The notes beneath the pieces were generated by a model. That model saw only the letters and a list, made by a program, of their open reading frames with translations, was not told the DNA's origin and did not search any database. This document shows, piece after piece, positions 45,880 to 55,761 of a stretch of 64,000 nucleotides of DNA. The translations under genes and the position numbers were made by a program. The stretch comes from Bromus sterilis (lineage: Eukaryota > Streptophyta > Magnoliopsida > Poales > Poaceae), in assembly GCA_950022295.1 (NCBI GenBank), contig OX465601.1:77695501-77759500 (forward strand). The letters are read 5' to 3'. Each line of letters begins with the position of its first letter. The first letter of the stretch is position 1.

Positions 45880-47526
45880 TGATGGCACGAGAATTGACGG
45901 GTGTAGTCTTCGCGCCCTTCGTTGGTGAGCCCCAAGTGGAAGGCCTGATGTAGCACAGCAGCAAATTTCCCTCGGTGAAGATACCAAGGTTTGTCTCCAG
46001 TAGGACTCCAGAGATGATAAGTAGGTGTCAGCGGCGCAACTGACACGGACCTGCACACAGACACAAATAACTTTGTTCCCAACGAAGTTCAGAGAGGTTG
46101 TCAATCTCTCCGGTCTTGTTGTTCACAAAGGATCAAACACAAGGGATAATGATAGCAACTGAAAGTAAAAGCAGAAAGGTAAATGAGCGTGGAAACAGTA
46201 ATGAGGATATGGACCGGGATACCTGATGTTCACTAGTGATGTCTCTCTCCCAAAAGACGATAAAACTGTTATGCGAGGTAAACAAATTACAGAAGAGCAA
46301 TTGACAGGATTATGAACGCAACGCAATGCTAACTATGCTACAAAAGAAAGGAAGAGGCTCAAAAGCACGGGCAGTACGCCAAAATAAGTAGACCGAAATC
46401 CAACTGCATCTACTACTAATCATCCACCTTGAGATATCTATCCAGAACATCTCGCTGGTATTAAGTTGCGAGCCCCACCCACAGTGTAAACCCAAAGCAA
46501 CAGACAACTGCATTAAAAAGCACTTTGCGTAAAGTAAACAATCCTTGCAACCGCGGTTACAAGGATCGTTGTTTTCCCCCTTGTGGCAACAACACATCCC
46601 CTAGACTCATGTTTCTGTCACTCAAGCGTGTCATCGGGGGGCATGAACCCACAATCGAGCATAATGTTCCCTCTTGGAGTTGCTACCTACTACTTGGCCA
46701 AAGCAATAAACAGCAACGGAGAACATGCAAGAATTACTTAGGAACAAAAATATAAGAGATAAAAACCAAATATATTACTCAATCACAATCTGAACATAAT
46801 CTCATAATCCATCAGATCCCATCAAACTCAGCATAGCAACAGAAGAAAGATTACAAAAGTGCCTCGATCATGTAGGGCAGCTCACGAGGTCTAAACCATG
46901 AAGAACAAAGAGGGGAGGAGAACATCACATAGCTACTGATCACGGACCCATGGTCCAAGGAAAACTACTCACGAGACATCCGGGGAGCATCCATGGTGGA
47001 GAGGAGACTCCCGGAGGTCGGCCCTCCCTCCGGCAGGGTGCCGGGAAGAGGTCTTCTGGTGCTCCCGATCTCGGAAGCCCGACGACGGCGGAACAGAGGA
47101 GATATCGCGAAAAAGGGTTCTCCTTTCGGAAGTTTCCCGTGACGGAGAATATATAGGCGAAGGGGGGCAGCCAGAGGTGGACCAGGGGCCCTAGGCGCCC
47201 CCCTGGCGCGACCAGGGGTTGGGCCGCGCCGGGTGGCTGCCTGGGACACCCCTGGCTCCCCTCTGGCCCCACTCGGGCTCTTCGCGAAGCTTCCTGTACG
47301 CTGATTTTTCCTATATTTTTCCCGGAACTTTTCTGGCACTTTTTATATGGGGGAAAAACTGAAATAGAAAAATAGCAGAAAACAGGAACAGGCACTGTGG
47401 TGCACTGAGTTAATAGGTTGGTCCAAATATGATCAAAAGTGTATGAAAGTGTATCTAGATCATAGCAATATCACACAAAACATGTATGGAGCAAGCAGAA
47501 ATTATAGATACGTTTTGGACGTATCA
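45880..47526 (-). repeat. 5' LTR of element B/C
   Basis: 1647 bp. In minus orientation it starts TGATACGTCCAAAACGTATC and ends CCATCA. B-type variants occur throughout: gataaaaacc near 46759, gtgcctcgatcatgtagggc near 46859, and ctcctttcggaagtttcc near 47124. A likely TATA box is the complement of aatatata at 47149-47156. It abuts the right TSD gcggc and the copia leader. Confidence 0.9.
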
Positions 47527-48365
47527 GCGGCCCCCGACCGACCTTACGCGTTTACGCGAGACTGGTTCCACGCTTGACATATGGCTTGTACGATATAAAG
47601 TGGCTGGGGGGTGTCTGTCTCTCTGCATTAGCGATGCGAAGATGTTTGCAACGGAGGGCCCCGACAGGGGTGTAATAGAGACGGATGGGAGACGGTGTTG
47701 TGGCATGTTTTTCGCAGGATAGAAACGATTCTCTATCTCGAAACCCCTAGCAGCCACGTAAAACTTGCACAAGCTAAAGTAGAAAGGCGTTTAACTTTGC
47801 TTTGCATGAAGGGGGATCATAGGTTGTATGATTTACAGTTTTACTTTCTGTTTTATGCTAGTTTGCTAGATATATCGACGGTAGCACGAAACAGGACCAT
47901 CTCTCACAATACCAACATTGTGTTCTCCCTTGGTGGGCACCGCCTAGAAGGTTCTCCCATATGGCTTGATGCTCCGTACATACCGGAGTTGTCCTACATA
48001 TTCAACAGACTTCGCATGAGGTTGGGTTCGGCAAGCCTGGCATATGCAGATATGGCCTTGCTGAACAGCTAACATCAAGGTTCGATTGGCAGGCTTGACG
48101 TTTGTAGATGCGGGCCTGGAACACAGGAGACCGAAAGGTCGAGCACGAGTCACATGCCTGATGTGATTGACTTAGAGGCCTACCTGGTTCGCATACTGAT
48201 GGTCGTGACGATCGCAGGAGGTATGGGGGCTGGGATTGTGTAATCACTTAGTTAAATTGAGAGGTGTTTATCTAAGTGGGAGCTTTCTAGAATTTTGAGA
48301 TTAAATTGAAACTCCACATTATGAACAAAAGTCTAAATATGTATCCTTGTGAATCAACCTTGTAG
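47527..48365 (+). other. Copia leader (5' UTR of gag-pol), right part
   Basis: Continues the leader interrupted at 33090. No ORF with family motifs was found. It ends with cttgtag immediately before the gag-pol ATG. Short ORFs here look like chance. Confidence 0.6.
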
Positions 48366-51300
48366 ATGGCAGCACCTCGCCCCTTGTTCAACTTAGGATC
48401 ATTCCTAGAGAAAGATAAGCTAAAAACAGATGGGACAAACTTCACCAACTGGTTCCGCACCCTGAGGATTCTCCTCGTTCCCCTCAAGATGGCATACGTA
48501 CTAGAGGGCGCGTTATGTGACGCACCAGCAGATGATGCCAGTCAGGACGAGAAGAATGTCTATCTCTCCAGGACTGATGATTACAACCTTGTCCAGAGTG
48601 GCATGCTCTACTCCATGGAGGCTGATCTGCAGAAACACTTTGAGAGGATGGGTGCATATGAGATTATCACCAACCTCAAGGCGGTCTTCGCACCTCAAGC
48701 CAGGGCTGAACGGTACGAGGCTTTTGAAGCCTTCTTCTCAGCAAAGATGGACGAGCACGGCAGCGTGAGTGAGCACGTAGTCAAAATGTCTGGCTACGTT
48801 CAGCGCTTGAATGCTCTAGAATGCCAGATTCCAGATGAACTTGCTGTTGATAGGGTGTTGCAGTCGCTTCCCCCTAGCTACAAAGGCTTTGTGCTGAACT
48901 ACAACATGCAGGGGATGACCAAAACCCCTTCTGAGTTGTTCGCCATGCTAAAGAGCGCCGAGGTTGAGATCAAGAAGGAGCACGTCGTCTTCATGGTCAA
49001 CAAGACCACTGACTTCAAGAAGTCAAGCAGGCGGGAGAAGGCCAAGAGAGGTGGCCCCAAGAGGGATGGCAAGTCAGTTGCCGCTCCTCCCAGGGCACCC
49101 AAGCCTAAACCCGGAGTGGAGTGCTTCTACTGCAAGGGTGAAGGTCACTGGAAACGCAACTTCCCCAAGTACCTAAAGGACAAGAAGGCTGGCAAGGTCG
49201 CCAAGAGAGACGAAGGTATATTTCATATACATATTGTTGATCTTCTCTTGAAAAGCGCCGGGAACACATCCTGGATACTTGATACAGGATCTGTCGCTCA
49301 TATTTCTAATTCCATTCAGGGACTAAGGAATAGTAGACGCTTGCTCAAGGATGAAGTGACGATGCGCGTGGGGAATGGCTGTCAAATTGAAGTCTTGGCG
49401 GTCGGCACGAAGCATCTTAGTCTCCCTTCGGGAATGGTTTTAGTTCTGAATAATTGCTACTATGTACCCGCGTTGAGTGTGAACATCGTTAGTGGATCTT
49501 GCTTGAAGCGAGACCGCTATTATTTTAAGTCTGATACAATTGGTTGTTCGATTTATAAGGATGAAATGTTTTATGTTCACGCACCGGAGTTGCATGGTTT
49601 ATTCGTACTTGATCTCGATGGTGACGTGTGTCACATTAACAATATTGAGGCCAAAAGATTGAAGAATGATGAAGATCACATGAGGATGTGGCATTGCCGA
49701 CTTTGTCATATTGGTATAAAGCGCATGGAGAAGCTCCATAAGGATGGACTTCTTGAGTCATTGGATTTTGGATCCCTTGATACATGTGAACCATGCCTCA
49801 TGGGAAAAATGACAAGGACTCCATTCAATGGGATAATGGAGCGTGCGGATGACTTATTGGGGATCATACACATGGACGTATGTGGACCCATGAACGTCCC
49901 CACTCGCAATGGTCTTTGTTACTTCGTGACCTTTACTGATGACTTGAGTAGATATGGGTATATTTACTTGATGAAGCACAAGTCTGAAACCTTTGAAAAG
50001 TTCAAGGAATTTCAGAATGAGGTCGAAAATCAACTCGGAAAGAAAATCAAGCACCTTCGATCGGATCGAGGTGGCGAGTATTTGAGTCACGAGTTTGGCA
50101 ATCATCTGAAGTCTTGTGGCATAGTACCACAGCTTACGCCGGCAGGCACACCTCAGAGAAACGGTGTGGCTGAGCGACGTAATCGAACACTATTGGATAG
50201 CGTACGATCGATGATGTCTCATACTGATTTGCCTGTGTCATTCTGGGGGTATGCATTAGAAACTGCCGCTCATATTCTTAATAGGGCACCATCCAAATCC
50301 GTAAAGACAACACCATTTGAAGAATGGCATGGCACGAAACCTAAGTTGTCTCACCTGAAGATTTGGGGTTGTGAGGCTTATGTTAGGAAACTACAGCCTG
50401 ACAAACTTGAATCCAAGGCGGATAAGTGCATCTTTGTGGGCTATCCCAAGGAAACTTGTGGATACACCTTCTACAGCAAGTCTGGAAGCAAAACGTTTGT
50501 TGCCAAGACGGGACACTTTCTTGAGAAGGAGTTTCTCGCGAAAGAGTTGAGTAGGAGGAAAATAGACCTCGATGAAGTGACTGACCAATCACTCCAAGTG
50601 GAAGAAACGACTACGGAAATTGTTCTGGAACCATCTTCCACAGTGGGAGCTGAAGAGAATGGCCAGAACGACATTCATAACGATCATGACATTGATGATG
50701 ATCATGATGAGAATGAAGAGGAACCTTTTATTCCCCGTAGGTCATCAAGAGTCCGTCAACCTACTGAGTTTTACAGACAGCTTGTGAATGCAATCTCGGC
50801 TGATGAGTCGGATGAACCTACAAGTTACAAAGAAGCAATGGAGGGACCCGAGTCCGAGAAATGGCTTGAAGCCATGAAATACGAAATAGACTCCATGTAC
50901 ACCAACAAAGTATGGACTTTGGTGGATATTCCAGAGGACCGCAAGGCCGTCGAGAATAAATGGATTTTCAAGAAAAAGACTGACGCAGACGGAAACGTAT
51001 CTGTCTACAAAGCTCGACTTGTCGCGAAGGGGTTCCGACAAATTCAAGGAGTTGACTACGAGGAGACATTCTCTCCTGTAGCGATGATAAAGTCTATTCG
51101 GATCCTACTAGCAATAGCTGCATATCATGATTACGAGATATGGAAGATGGATGTGAAAACTGCATTCCTAAATGGCAACATTGAGGAAGAGTTGTATATG
51201 ATGCAACCAGAGGGGTTTGTCGATCCAAGGAACGCTGGTAAGGTGTGCAAGCTTCAACGGTCCATCTATGGGTTGAAGCAAGCATCCCGGAGCTGGAATC

Positions 51301-52397
51301 TTCGATTTGATGAGGTCATTAAAGCTTTTGGATTTGTCCAAAACGTCGAAGAGTTCTGCGTCTATAAGAAACTGAGTGGGAGCTCTGTAGCATTCCTTGT
51401 GTTATATGTAGATGACATATTACTAATAGGGAACGATAAGAAATTCTTAGAGGAAGTGAAGGAATATCTGAATGGACAATTTTCCATGAAGGACCTAGGT
51501 GAAGCTGCGTACATATTGGGGATTAAGATCTATAGAGATAGACCTAATCGACGGTTGGCCTTGAGTCAGAGCACTTATATTGACAAGATATTGAAAAGGT
51601 TCAGTATGGGTAACTCCAAGAGAGGCCTCTTGCCAGTTATAAAAGGTGTCAAATTAAGCGTGACTCAATGCCCAACCACAGCAAAAGAGAAGGAGGAGAT
51701 GTCCTCAAAGCCCTATGACTCAGCCATAGGTTCTCTCATGTATGCTATGTTATGTACCAGAACGGATTTAGCGCTGGCCATTAGTATGACTAATCGCTAC
51801 CAGAGTAACCCGGGAATGGCTCACTGGACAGCAGTAAAGAACATCCTTAAGTACTTGAGAAGAACCAAGGATCTCTTTCTCGTTTATGGAGGAGTTGATG
51901 AGGAGCTCACCGCAAAGGGTTACGTTGACGCAAGCCTCGACTCAGATCTAGATGAGTCGAAATCCCAGACGGGATATGTTTTCATGTTGAAAGGTGGCGC
52001 AATTAGCTGGAGGAGCGGCAAACAGTCAGTCGTCGCCCAATCTACAATGGAGTCGGAGTATATTGCCGCTTGCGAAGCGTCAAACGAGGCGCTGTGGCTG
52101 AAGAAGTTCGTGATCGAGCTTGGCGTCTTTCCCAGCTGCACTGACCCCGTGGGAATCTTCTGCGACAACACGGGTGCCATTGCTAACGCGAAGGAGCCAA
52201 GAACTCACTCTACAGCCAAGCACATGCTCCGAAAGTTCCATGTGACGCGAGACTACGTCAGGGATGGACACACTAGTATTCACAAGATACATACGGATCT
52301 GAACGCAACAGACCCGATGACTAAACCTCTTCTACAGGGCAAGTTTGAAGAACACCGAGAGACCATTGGTGTTAGATACATACCTGATGTAAACTAG
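48366..52397 (+). CDS. Copia gag-pol polyprotein, uninterrupted, 1343 codons
   Basis: One open frame carries the Ty1/copia order gag, protease, integrase, reverse transcriptase, RNase H. The gag is UBN2-type (1-250), with knuckle CFYCKGEGHWKRNF at 253-266 whose fourth ligand is Phe266 instead of Cys. The protease is WILDTGS (D306). Integrase has a zinc motif (H443, H448, CEPC) and a D504-D567-E603 triad with 35 residues between the last two, all present. RT has YVDD at 1014-1017, and RNase H (about 1180-1300) includes YVDASLDSDLDESKSQTGY and the SESEY-type motif MESEYIAACEA. The stop is 31 bp before the 3' LTR. An intact frame in an element whose LTRs differ by about 2% suggests fairly recent activity, but the knuckle defect may impair RNA packaging. 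Translation from ATG 48366 follows an in-frame stop just upstream. Confidence 0.93.
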   Translation: MAAPRPLFNLGSFLEKDKLKTDGTNFTNWFRTLRILLVPLKMAYVLEGALCDAPADDASQDEKNVYLSRTDDYNLVQSGMLYSMEADLQKHFERMGAYEIITNLKAVFAPQARAERYEAFEAFFSAKMDEHGSVSEHVVKMSGYVQRLNALECQIPDELAVDRVLQSLPPSYKGFVLNYNMQGMTKTPSELFAMLKSAEVEIKKEHVVFMVNKTTDFKKSSRREKAKRGGPKRDGKSVAAPPRAPKPKPGVECFYCKGEGHWKRNFPKYLKDKKAGKVAKRDEGIFHIHIVDLLLKSAGNTSWILDTGSVAHISNSIQGLRNSRRLLKDEVTMRVGNGCQIEVLAVGTKHLSLPSGMVLVLNNCYYVPALSVNIVSGSCLKRDRYYFKSDTIGCSIYKDEMFYVHAPELHGLFVLDLDGDVCHINNIEAKRLKNDEDHMRMWHCRLCHIGIKRMEKLHKDGLLESLDFGSLDTCEPCLMGKMTRTPFNGIMERADDLLGIIHMDVCGPMNVPTRNGLCYFVTFTDDLSRYGYIYLMKHKSETFEKFKEFQNEVENQLGKKIKHLRSDRGGEYLSHEFGNHLKSCGIVPQLTPAGTPQRNGVAERRNRTLLDSVRSMMSHTDLPVSFWGYALETAAHILNRAPSKSVKTTPFEEWHGTKPKLSHLKIWGCEAYVRKLQPDKLESKADKCIFVGYPKETCGYTFYSKSGSKTFVAKTGHFLEKEFLAKELSRRKIDLDEVTDQSLQVEETTTEIVLEPSSTVGAEENGQNDIHNDHDIDDDHDENEEEPFIPRRSSRVRQPTEFYRQLVNAISADESDEPTSYKEAMEGPESEKWLEAMKYEIDSMYTNKVWTLVDIPEDRKAVENKWIFKKKTDADGNVSVYKARLVAKGFRQIQGVDYEETFSPVAMIKSIRILLAIAAYHDYEIWKMDVKTAFLNGNIEEELYMMQPEGFVDPRNAGKVCKLQRSIYGLKQASRSWNLRFDEVIKAFGFVQNVEEFCVYKKLSGSSVAFLVLYVDDILLIGNDKKFLEEVKEYLNGQFSMKDLGEAAYILGIKIYRDRPNRRLALSQSTYIDKILKRFSMGNSKRGLLPVIKGVKLSVTQCPTTAKEKEEMSSKPYDSAIGSLMYAMLCTRTDLALAISMTNRYQSNPGMAHWTAVKNILKYLRRTKDLFLVYGGVDEELTAKGYVDASLDSDLDESKSQTGYVFMLKGGAISWRSGKQSVVAQSTMESEYIAACEASNEALWLKKFVIELGVFPSCTDPVGIFCDNTGAIANAKEPRTHSTAKHMLRKFHVTRDYVRDGHTSIHKIHTDLNATDPMTKPLLQGKFEEHRETIGVRYIPDVN

Positions 52398-52413
52398 TGT
52401 AATTTGTACTCTA

Positions 52414-52428
52414 GGGCAAGTGGGAGAC
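52414..52428 (+). other. Polypurine tract of nested copia
   Basis: gggcaagtgggagac directly abuts the 3' LTR start (52429). It is the plus-strand primer site. Confidence 0.82.
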
Positions 52429-54043
52429 TGTTGGATATGTGCCCTAGAGACAAATTAATAAAGATATTTGTCACATATCCGTTTTGTTCATAATACGTTT
52501 TATACTGTGCTATAACTGTATTACTTGGCAATACTAATACAGGTGTAGTATAAAACATGGTCCGTAGTTTAACTCGGGTAAACTATCTCATTGGGCAATT
52601 GATTGATCAAGCTTTCCTGATCATGGAGACACTTAAGTCCATTGATAATGAGGTCATATCGTTAAGGGGAATGATGTGATGGACGTACACCCAACTAAAG
52701 TATTGCAATGTGATCGAGTCACATAGTTCAGCGTTGCTATGACTTTGTAACGTATGGCTTAGTCCTTAGACCGTAACGATCATACGTAATTGTCATCTAT
52801 GAGGAGACTTTGATTTGTATCCCACCGCCTGACTGAAATATGCTGGCTATAACGGTGCACTTTGGGTATTCCGAAAAATATGGTTGATGAGTATGTTAAT
52901 AGATCAGAGCGGGATTTATCAGTCCTTGTGACAGGACAAGTACTCTGGGCCCACTCGGTGATATTGCATCAACACCTTGCAAGGACGTGACTAGGTCACA
53001 AGAGATGCAATGATCATGGACGAGAGAAGTTCTTTGTTGTGAACGAGATGTGAACACGGTATGTAGGATACCGACGATCAAACCTCAGACAAACAAAGTA
53101 CCGCAGCACAAAGGGATTACGTCGTATCGTTAACGGTTTCCAAAAGCGATCGAAGTTCATTCGATGGAAGCGCAGGGGCTGTCAAGGATTGTAACCAGGT
53201 CCAACTGACTAGTCATTGTTCAATGAGAAGAGTCTCGACCATGTCTGCTGTTTCGCGGACCGTTAGGGTGTTACACTTAAGGGCAATCGATGCATAGGAC
53301 AGTTACGGGATCAATCGGTGAAATAGGAGGAATCACCAGAATAGTTCCGGAGGAGGATGGAATGGTTTCCGGACATTTTGAATAGTTCAAAATAAATTTT
53401 ATTTGTTTTAATAATGTTTTATTATTTAATTATCTGAATTAAATATTTAAAACATATTAAATAAATTAAAAAATGGGAAAAGGATAAATGGGCCCATGGG
53501 GCCCATTAAGGGAGGAGGGGGTCTCCCCCCTTGGGCTTGGCGCCAAGGGTGGGGCCCACCACCCCCCTTGGCCGGCGCACCCCCCCCTTGGGAGTTTAGT
53601 CCCACATGGGGGAGGGGAGGAGGATGGCACGCCCCCTTGGCCTATATAAGGAGGGGTAGACCCCCCTTTTTCCAAGACACCAATATCTCCTTCTTCCTCC
53701 TCCTTCCCGGAAGTGGACTCCCCTTGTTTGGAGTCTGCACCTGGATTGGAGTTCTCCACCATAAGGCAGGTCGTCGTTCTGCTGGAGTCGGGATCCGTAG
53801 CCGTCTTTCTTCCGCTGCTCGCCTGGTTCGGGGCCCGGGAGGAACATCGATTGTACCGTACGCGTATAATCTCTTCGAGGCACTACACCTGTGGTGCTAC
53901 TTCGTCGCTGGAGGTTTACCGGGAGTCATCCTCGCCGGTGGTGGTCTTCTACACGACAGGGAGGTCGTAGTTCCGAGTCTACGCCAGCCACGTTCGCAAG
54001 AACGTTTCCCTCTTTCGGTATTCAAAGGTATGAACACCGATTC
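52429..54043 (+). repeat. 3' LTR of nested copia, part 1
   Basis: Uninterrupted across the position where element A sits in the 5' LTR (empty site acgtgactagg at 52985). Interrupted after gattc (54039-54043) by element D. TATA box at 53643-53649. Confidence 0.92.
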
Positions 54044-54481
54044 TGACGGGGATCAACCCCGGCAAATCCCATGGTCAGGGACTCTGGGTTAGTCATGAGA
54101 GGCACAGGTTGGACGATAGCTCGTCGGCAAATAGGAAGGCTCGCTCCTGCTCGATATTATTGACTGGGGAGATGCGATTACAATGGAGGCCAAGGCTGGA
54201 GCGCTCAAGGCTAGGGTTACAGGTGAGATTGGATGTATTTGGCGTCGCCCCTCCTAGCCCTTATATACCGGGCTAGGTCTTAGGGAGTTCATCTATGTGT
54301 ACAGGCAAACTTTCCTAACCCTAGCTTGCTCCGTACGGCAGATCTTCGCACCTTCCTTGTGAGTCGAGGACTCCTACGTCGGTGCCAACTAGCGGGCCGA
54401 GGCCGTATCTTCATGGGCCTTCTGCCTTCATGGACACCAGGTAAGCTCGTCCCTAGGAGTCGTGGGGTCACCCCCTCGTCA
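54044..54481 (-). repeat. Element D 3' LTR
   Basis: In minus orientation it starts TGACGAGGGGG and ends CCCCGTCA. It contains a TATA-like TATATAA (complement of 54261-54267). The polypurine tract is the complement of gtagcccccgag at 54482-54493. Confidence 0.9.
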
Positions 54482-55761
54482 GTAGCCCCCGAGTGTCTGG
54501 GGGACTCGAAGAGTCGCGCAGGGACTCGAGTACATTCATTTGTCGTTCATTGATATGCATGGTTCATCCGTGGGTCGCTGGCAGTCTGGTGGCCATGACA
54601 AAACCTGTTTCGAGGGATGCTAAGCTGAAAGGGCCCAAGGAGTCGACGGATCGAGCCTTGGTGAATTTCACTAGGGCAAATACCACAGTAGCCCAATCAA
54701 ACCCACGTCCCTCGACGTGAGCTTGGAACACTGGTGTCAAGCAAAAGTCCGGCCGCTTTAGATCTTACGGTGTTCATTTGCCGCCAGTAATGTGTGTAGC
54801 CTAAGGCGCGTCCGCCCGGCTTTTCTATCATGCTCTGCGCATGGGAAAGGTTGGGAGTGAAATCGCTCTTCGGCAAGTCCCAGCCCGGCCGTACTTCGCA
54901 GCGGGGTCTTACCTACACGCTAATCTTGCGTGGCATCTGGGCACAGTGTATCGTGTTCCAGGAACGTGTGTTTTTGAGGCACGGAGCCTTATAGCATTGC
55001 ACTCGCTTGGAACAAAACATCAAGCGAGTTGTTCACTTATTCACCTGAGGAGCTTTTTTTTCGAGTGCTCAGTCGGGGGGGGGGGGGGGCGGGTTCGCGA
55101 GTAATCACTCGAATGCCGTTTTCGGCTCTTCGGGTGAGGGAGCACCCGAGACTCTTAACGCCGTATGGTCTGGGCGAATGTTTGTTTGTCTTACGTCGGG
55201 TTGAGGGAGCACCCGAGACTCTCATAAGTGCGAGTGTTCACTCGAGCACGTGGCTAACCTTTAGGTGAAGGAGCACCCGAGACTCTTATGATGTACGCTC
55301 CCGATGGGAGTAAGATGTTTTTCTTCCTTGGGGAAAAAGATCTGAAAGATGGAATCTGTTGGCCTTGATGGCGTACTGCGTACGCCTTGCTGTGATATGA
55401 CGTTGGCGTGTTCTTTTGCCATTTGTTGACCGCTGCGGTCTATCGTGTGAAATGACTTGGCGCTGTCCCGCCGAGATTTTCGCGTCACGCGATCATGGTC
55501 CTCTTTTTGCGCGCGTAGTGGGCGGTGTTGTTACTGCGCCGGTTGGATTTTCCATGCTTTTCGCCTCTGTACGGGATCGTGGCACGTTTTGACTGGGCGA
55601 AAAGGTTGTCGGTGGCCTTGCTTTCCAGGCTCTTGAGTTAAATACCATGCGGCCGGGTGAATTGTAGGTTTTACCCGGCCATTGCCTTCCTCCTCTTTCT
55701 CTGTTTTCCTTCGTGTTCCCGAGCTTTCGTCTTTTCTTCTCTACGTGCTGCTGTGAGATCT
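54482..55761. other. Element D interior between 3' LTR and antisense gene
   Basis: No coding gene. It contains a G-run at about 55076-55089, three direct repeats (55132-55290, listed separately) and a TATA-like gttaaatacc near 55635, about 125 bp upstream of the antisense-gene ATG. It is plausibly the promoter region of that gene. Confidence 0.5.
55132..55290. repeat. Three direct repeats upstream of the antisense gene
   Basis: Three copies of a core gagcacccgagactct occur in blocks of about 27 bp at 55132-55158, 55201-55227 and 55264-55290, each preceded by a g/t-gagg motif. Spacing is about 69 and 63 bp, which suggests an imperfect tandem array of ~65-bp units with a conserved core. Confidence 0.75.

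Larger units (their letters stand above)
38905..46762. repeat. Tandem duplication, unit 2 (about 7.86 kb)
   Basis: Second copy of unit 1. Landmarks: copia LTR remainder 39664-40815, PBS 40817, truncated LTR 40949-42196, hairpin pair 42957-43041, gag-protease 43680-45716. It ends at the corresponding point of the B 5' LTR. Confidence 0.88.
33091..47526 (-). mobile_element. Element B/C: Athila-lineage gypsy in copia leader, tandemly duplicated
   Basis: The outer ends carry a near-TSD: gcgga (33086-33090) and gcggc (47527-47531). In minus orientation the order is: 5' LTR 47526-45880, PBS, gag-protease 45716-43680, non-coding, truncated 3' LTR 42196-40949, copia leader and LTR segment 40948-39664, chimeric LTR 39663-38022, PBS, gag-protease 37858-35822, non-coding, truncated 3' LTR 34338-33091. 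The extra LTR, gag and copia segment are explained by unequal crossing-over with element A. No polymerase or integrase was found. Confidence 0.88.
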
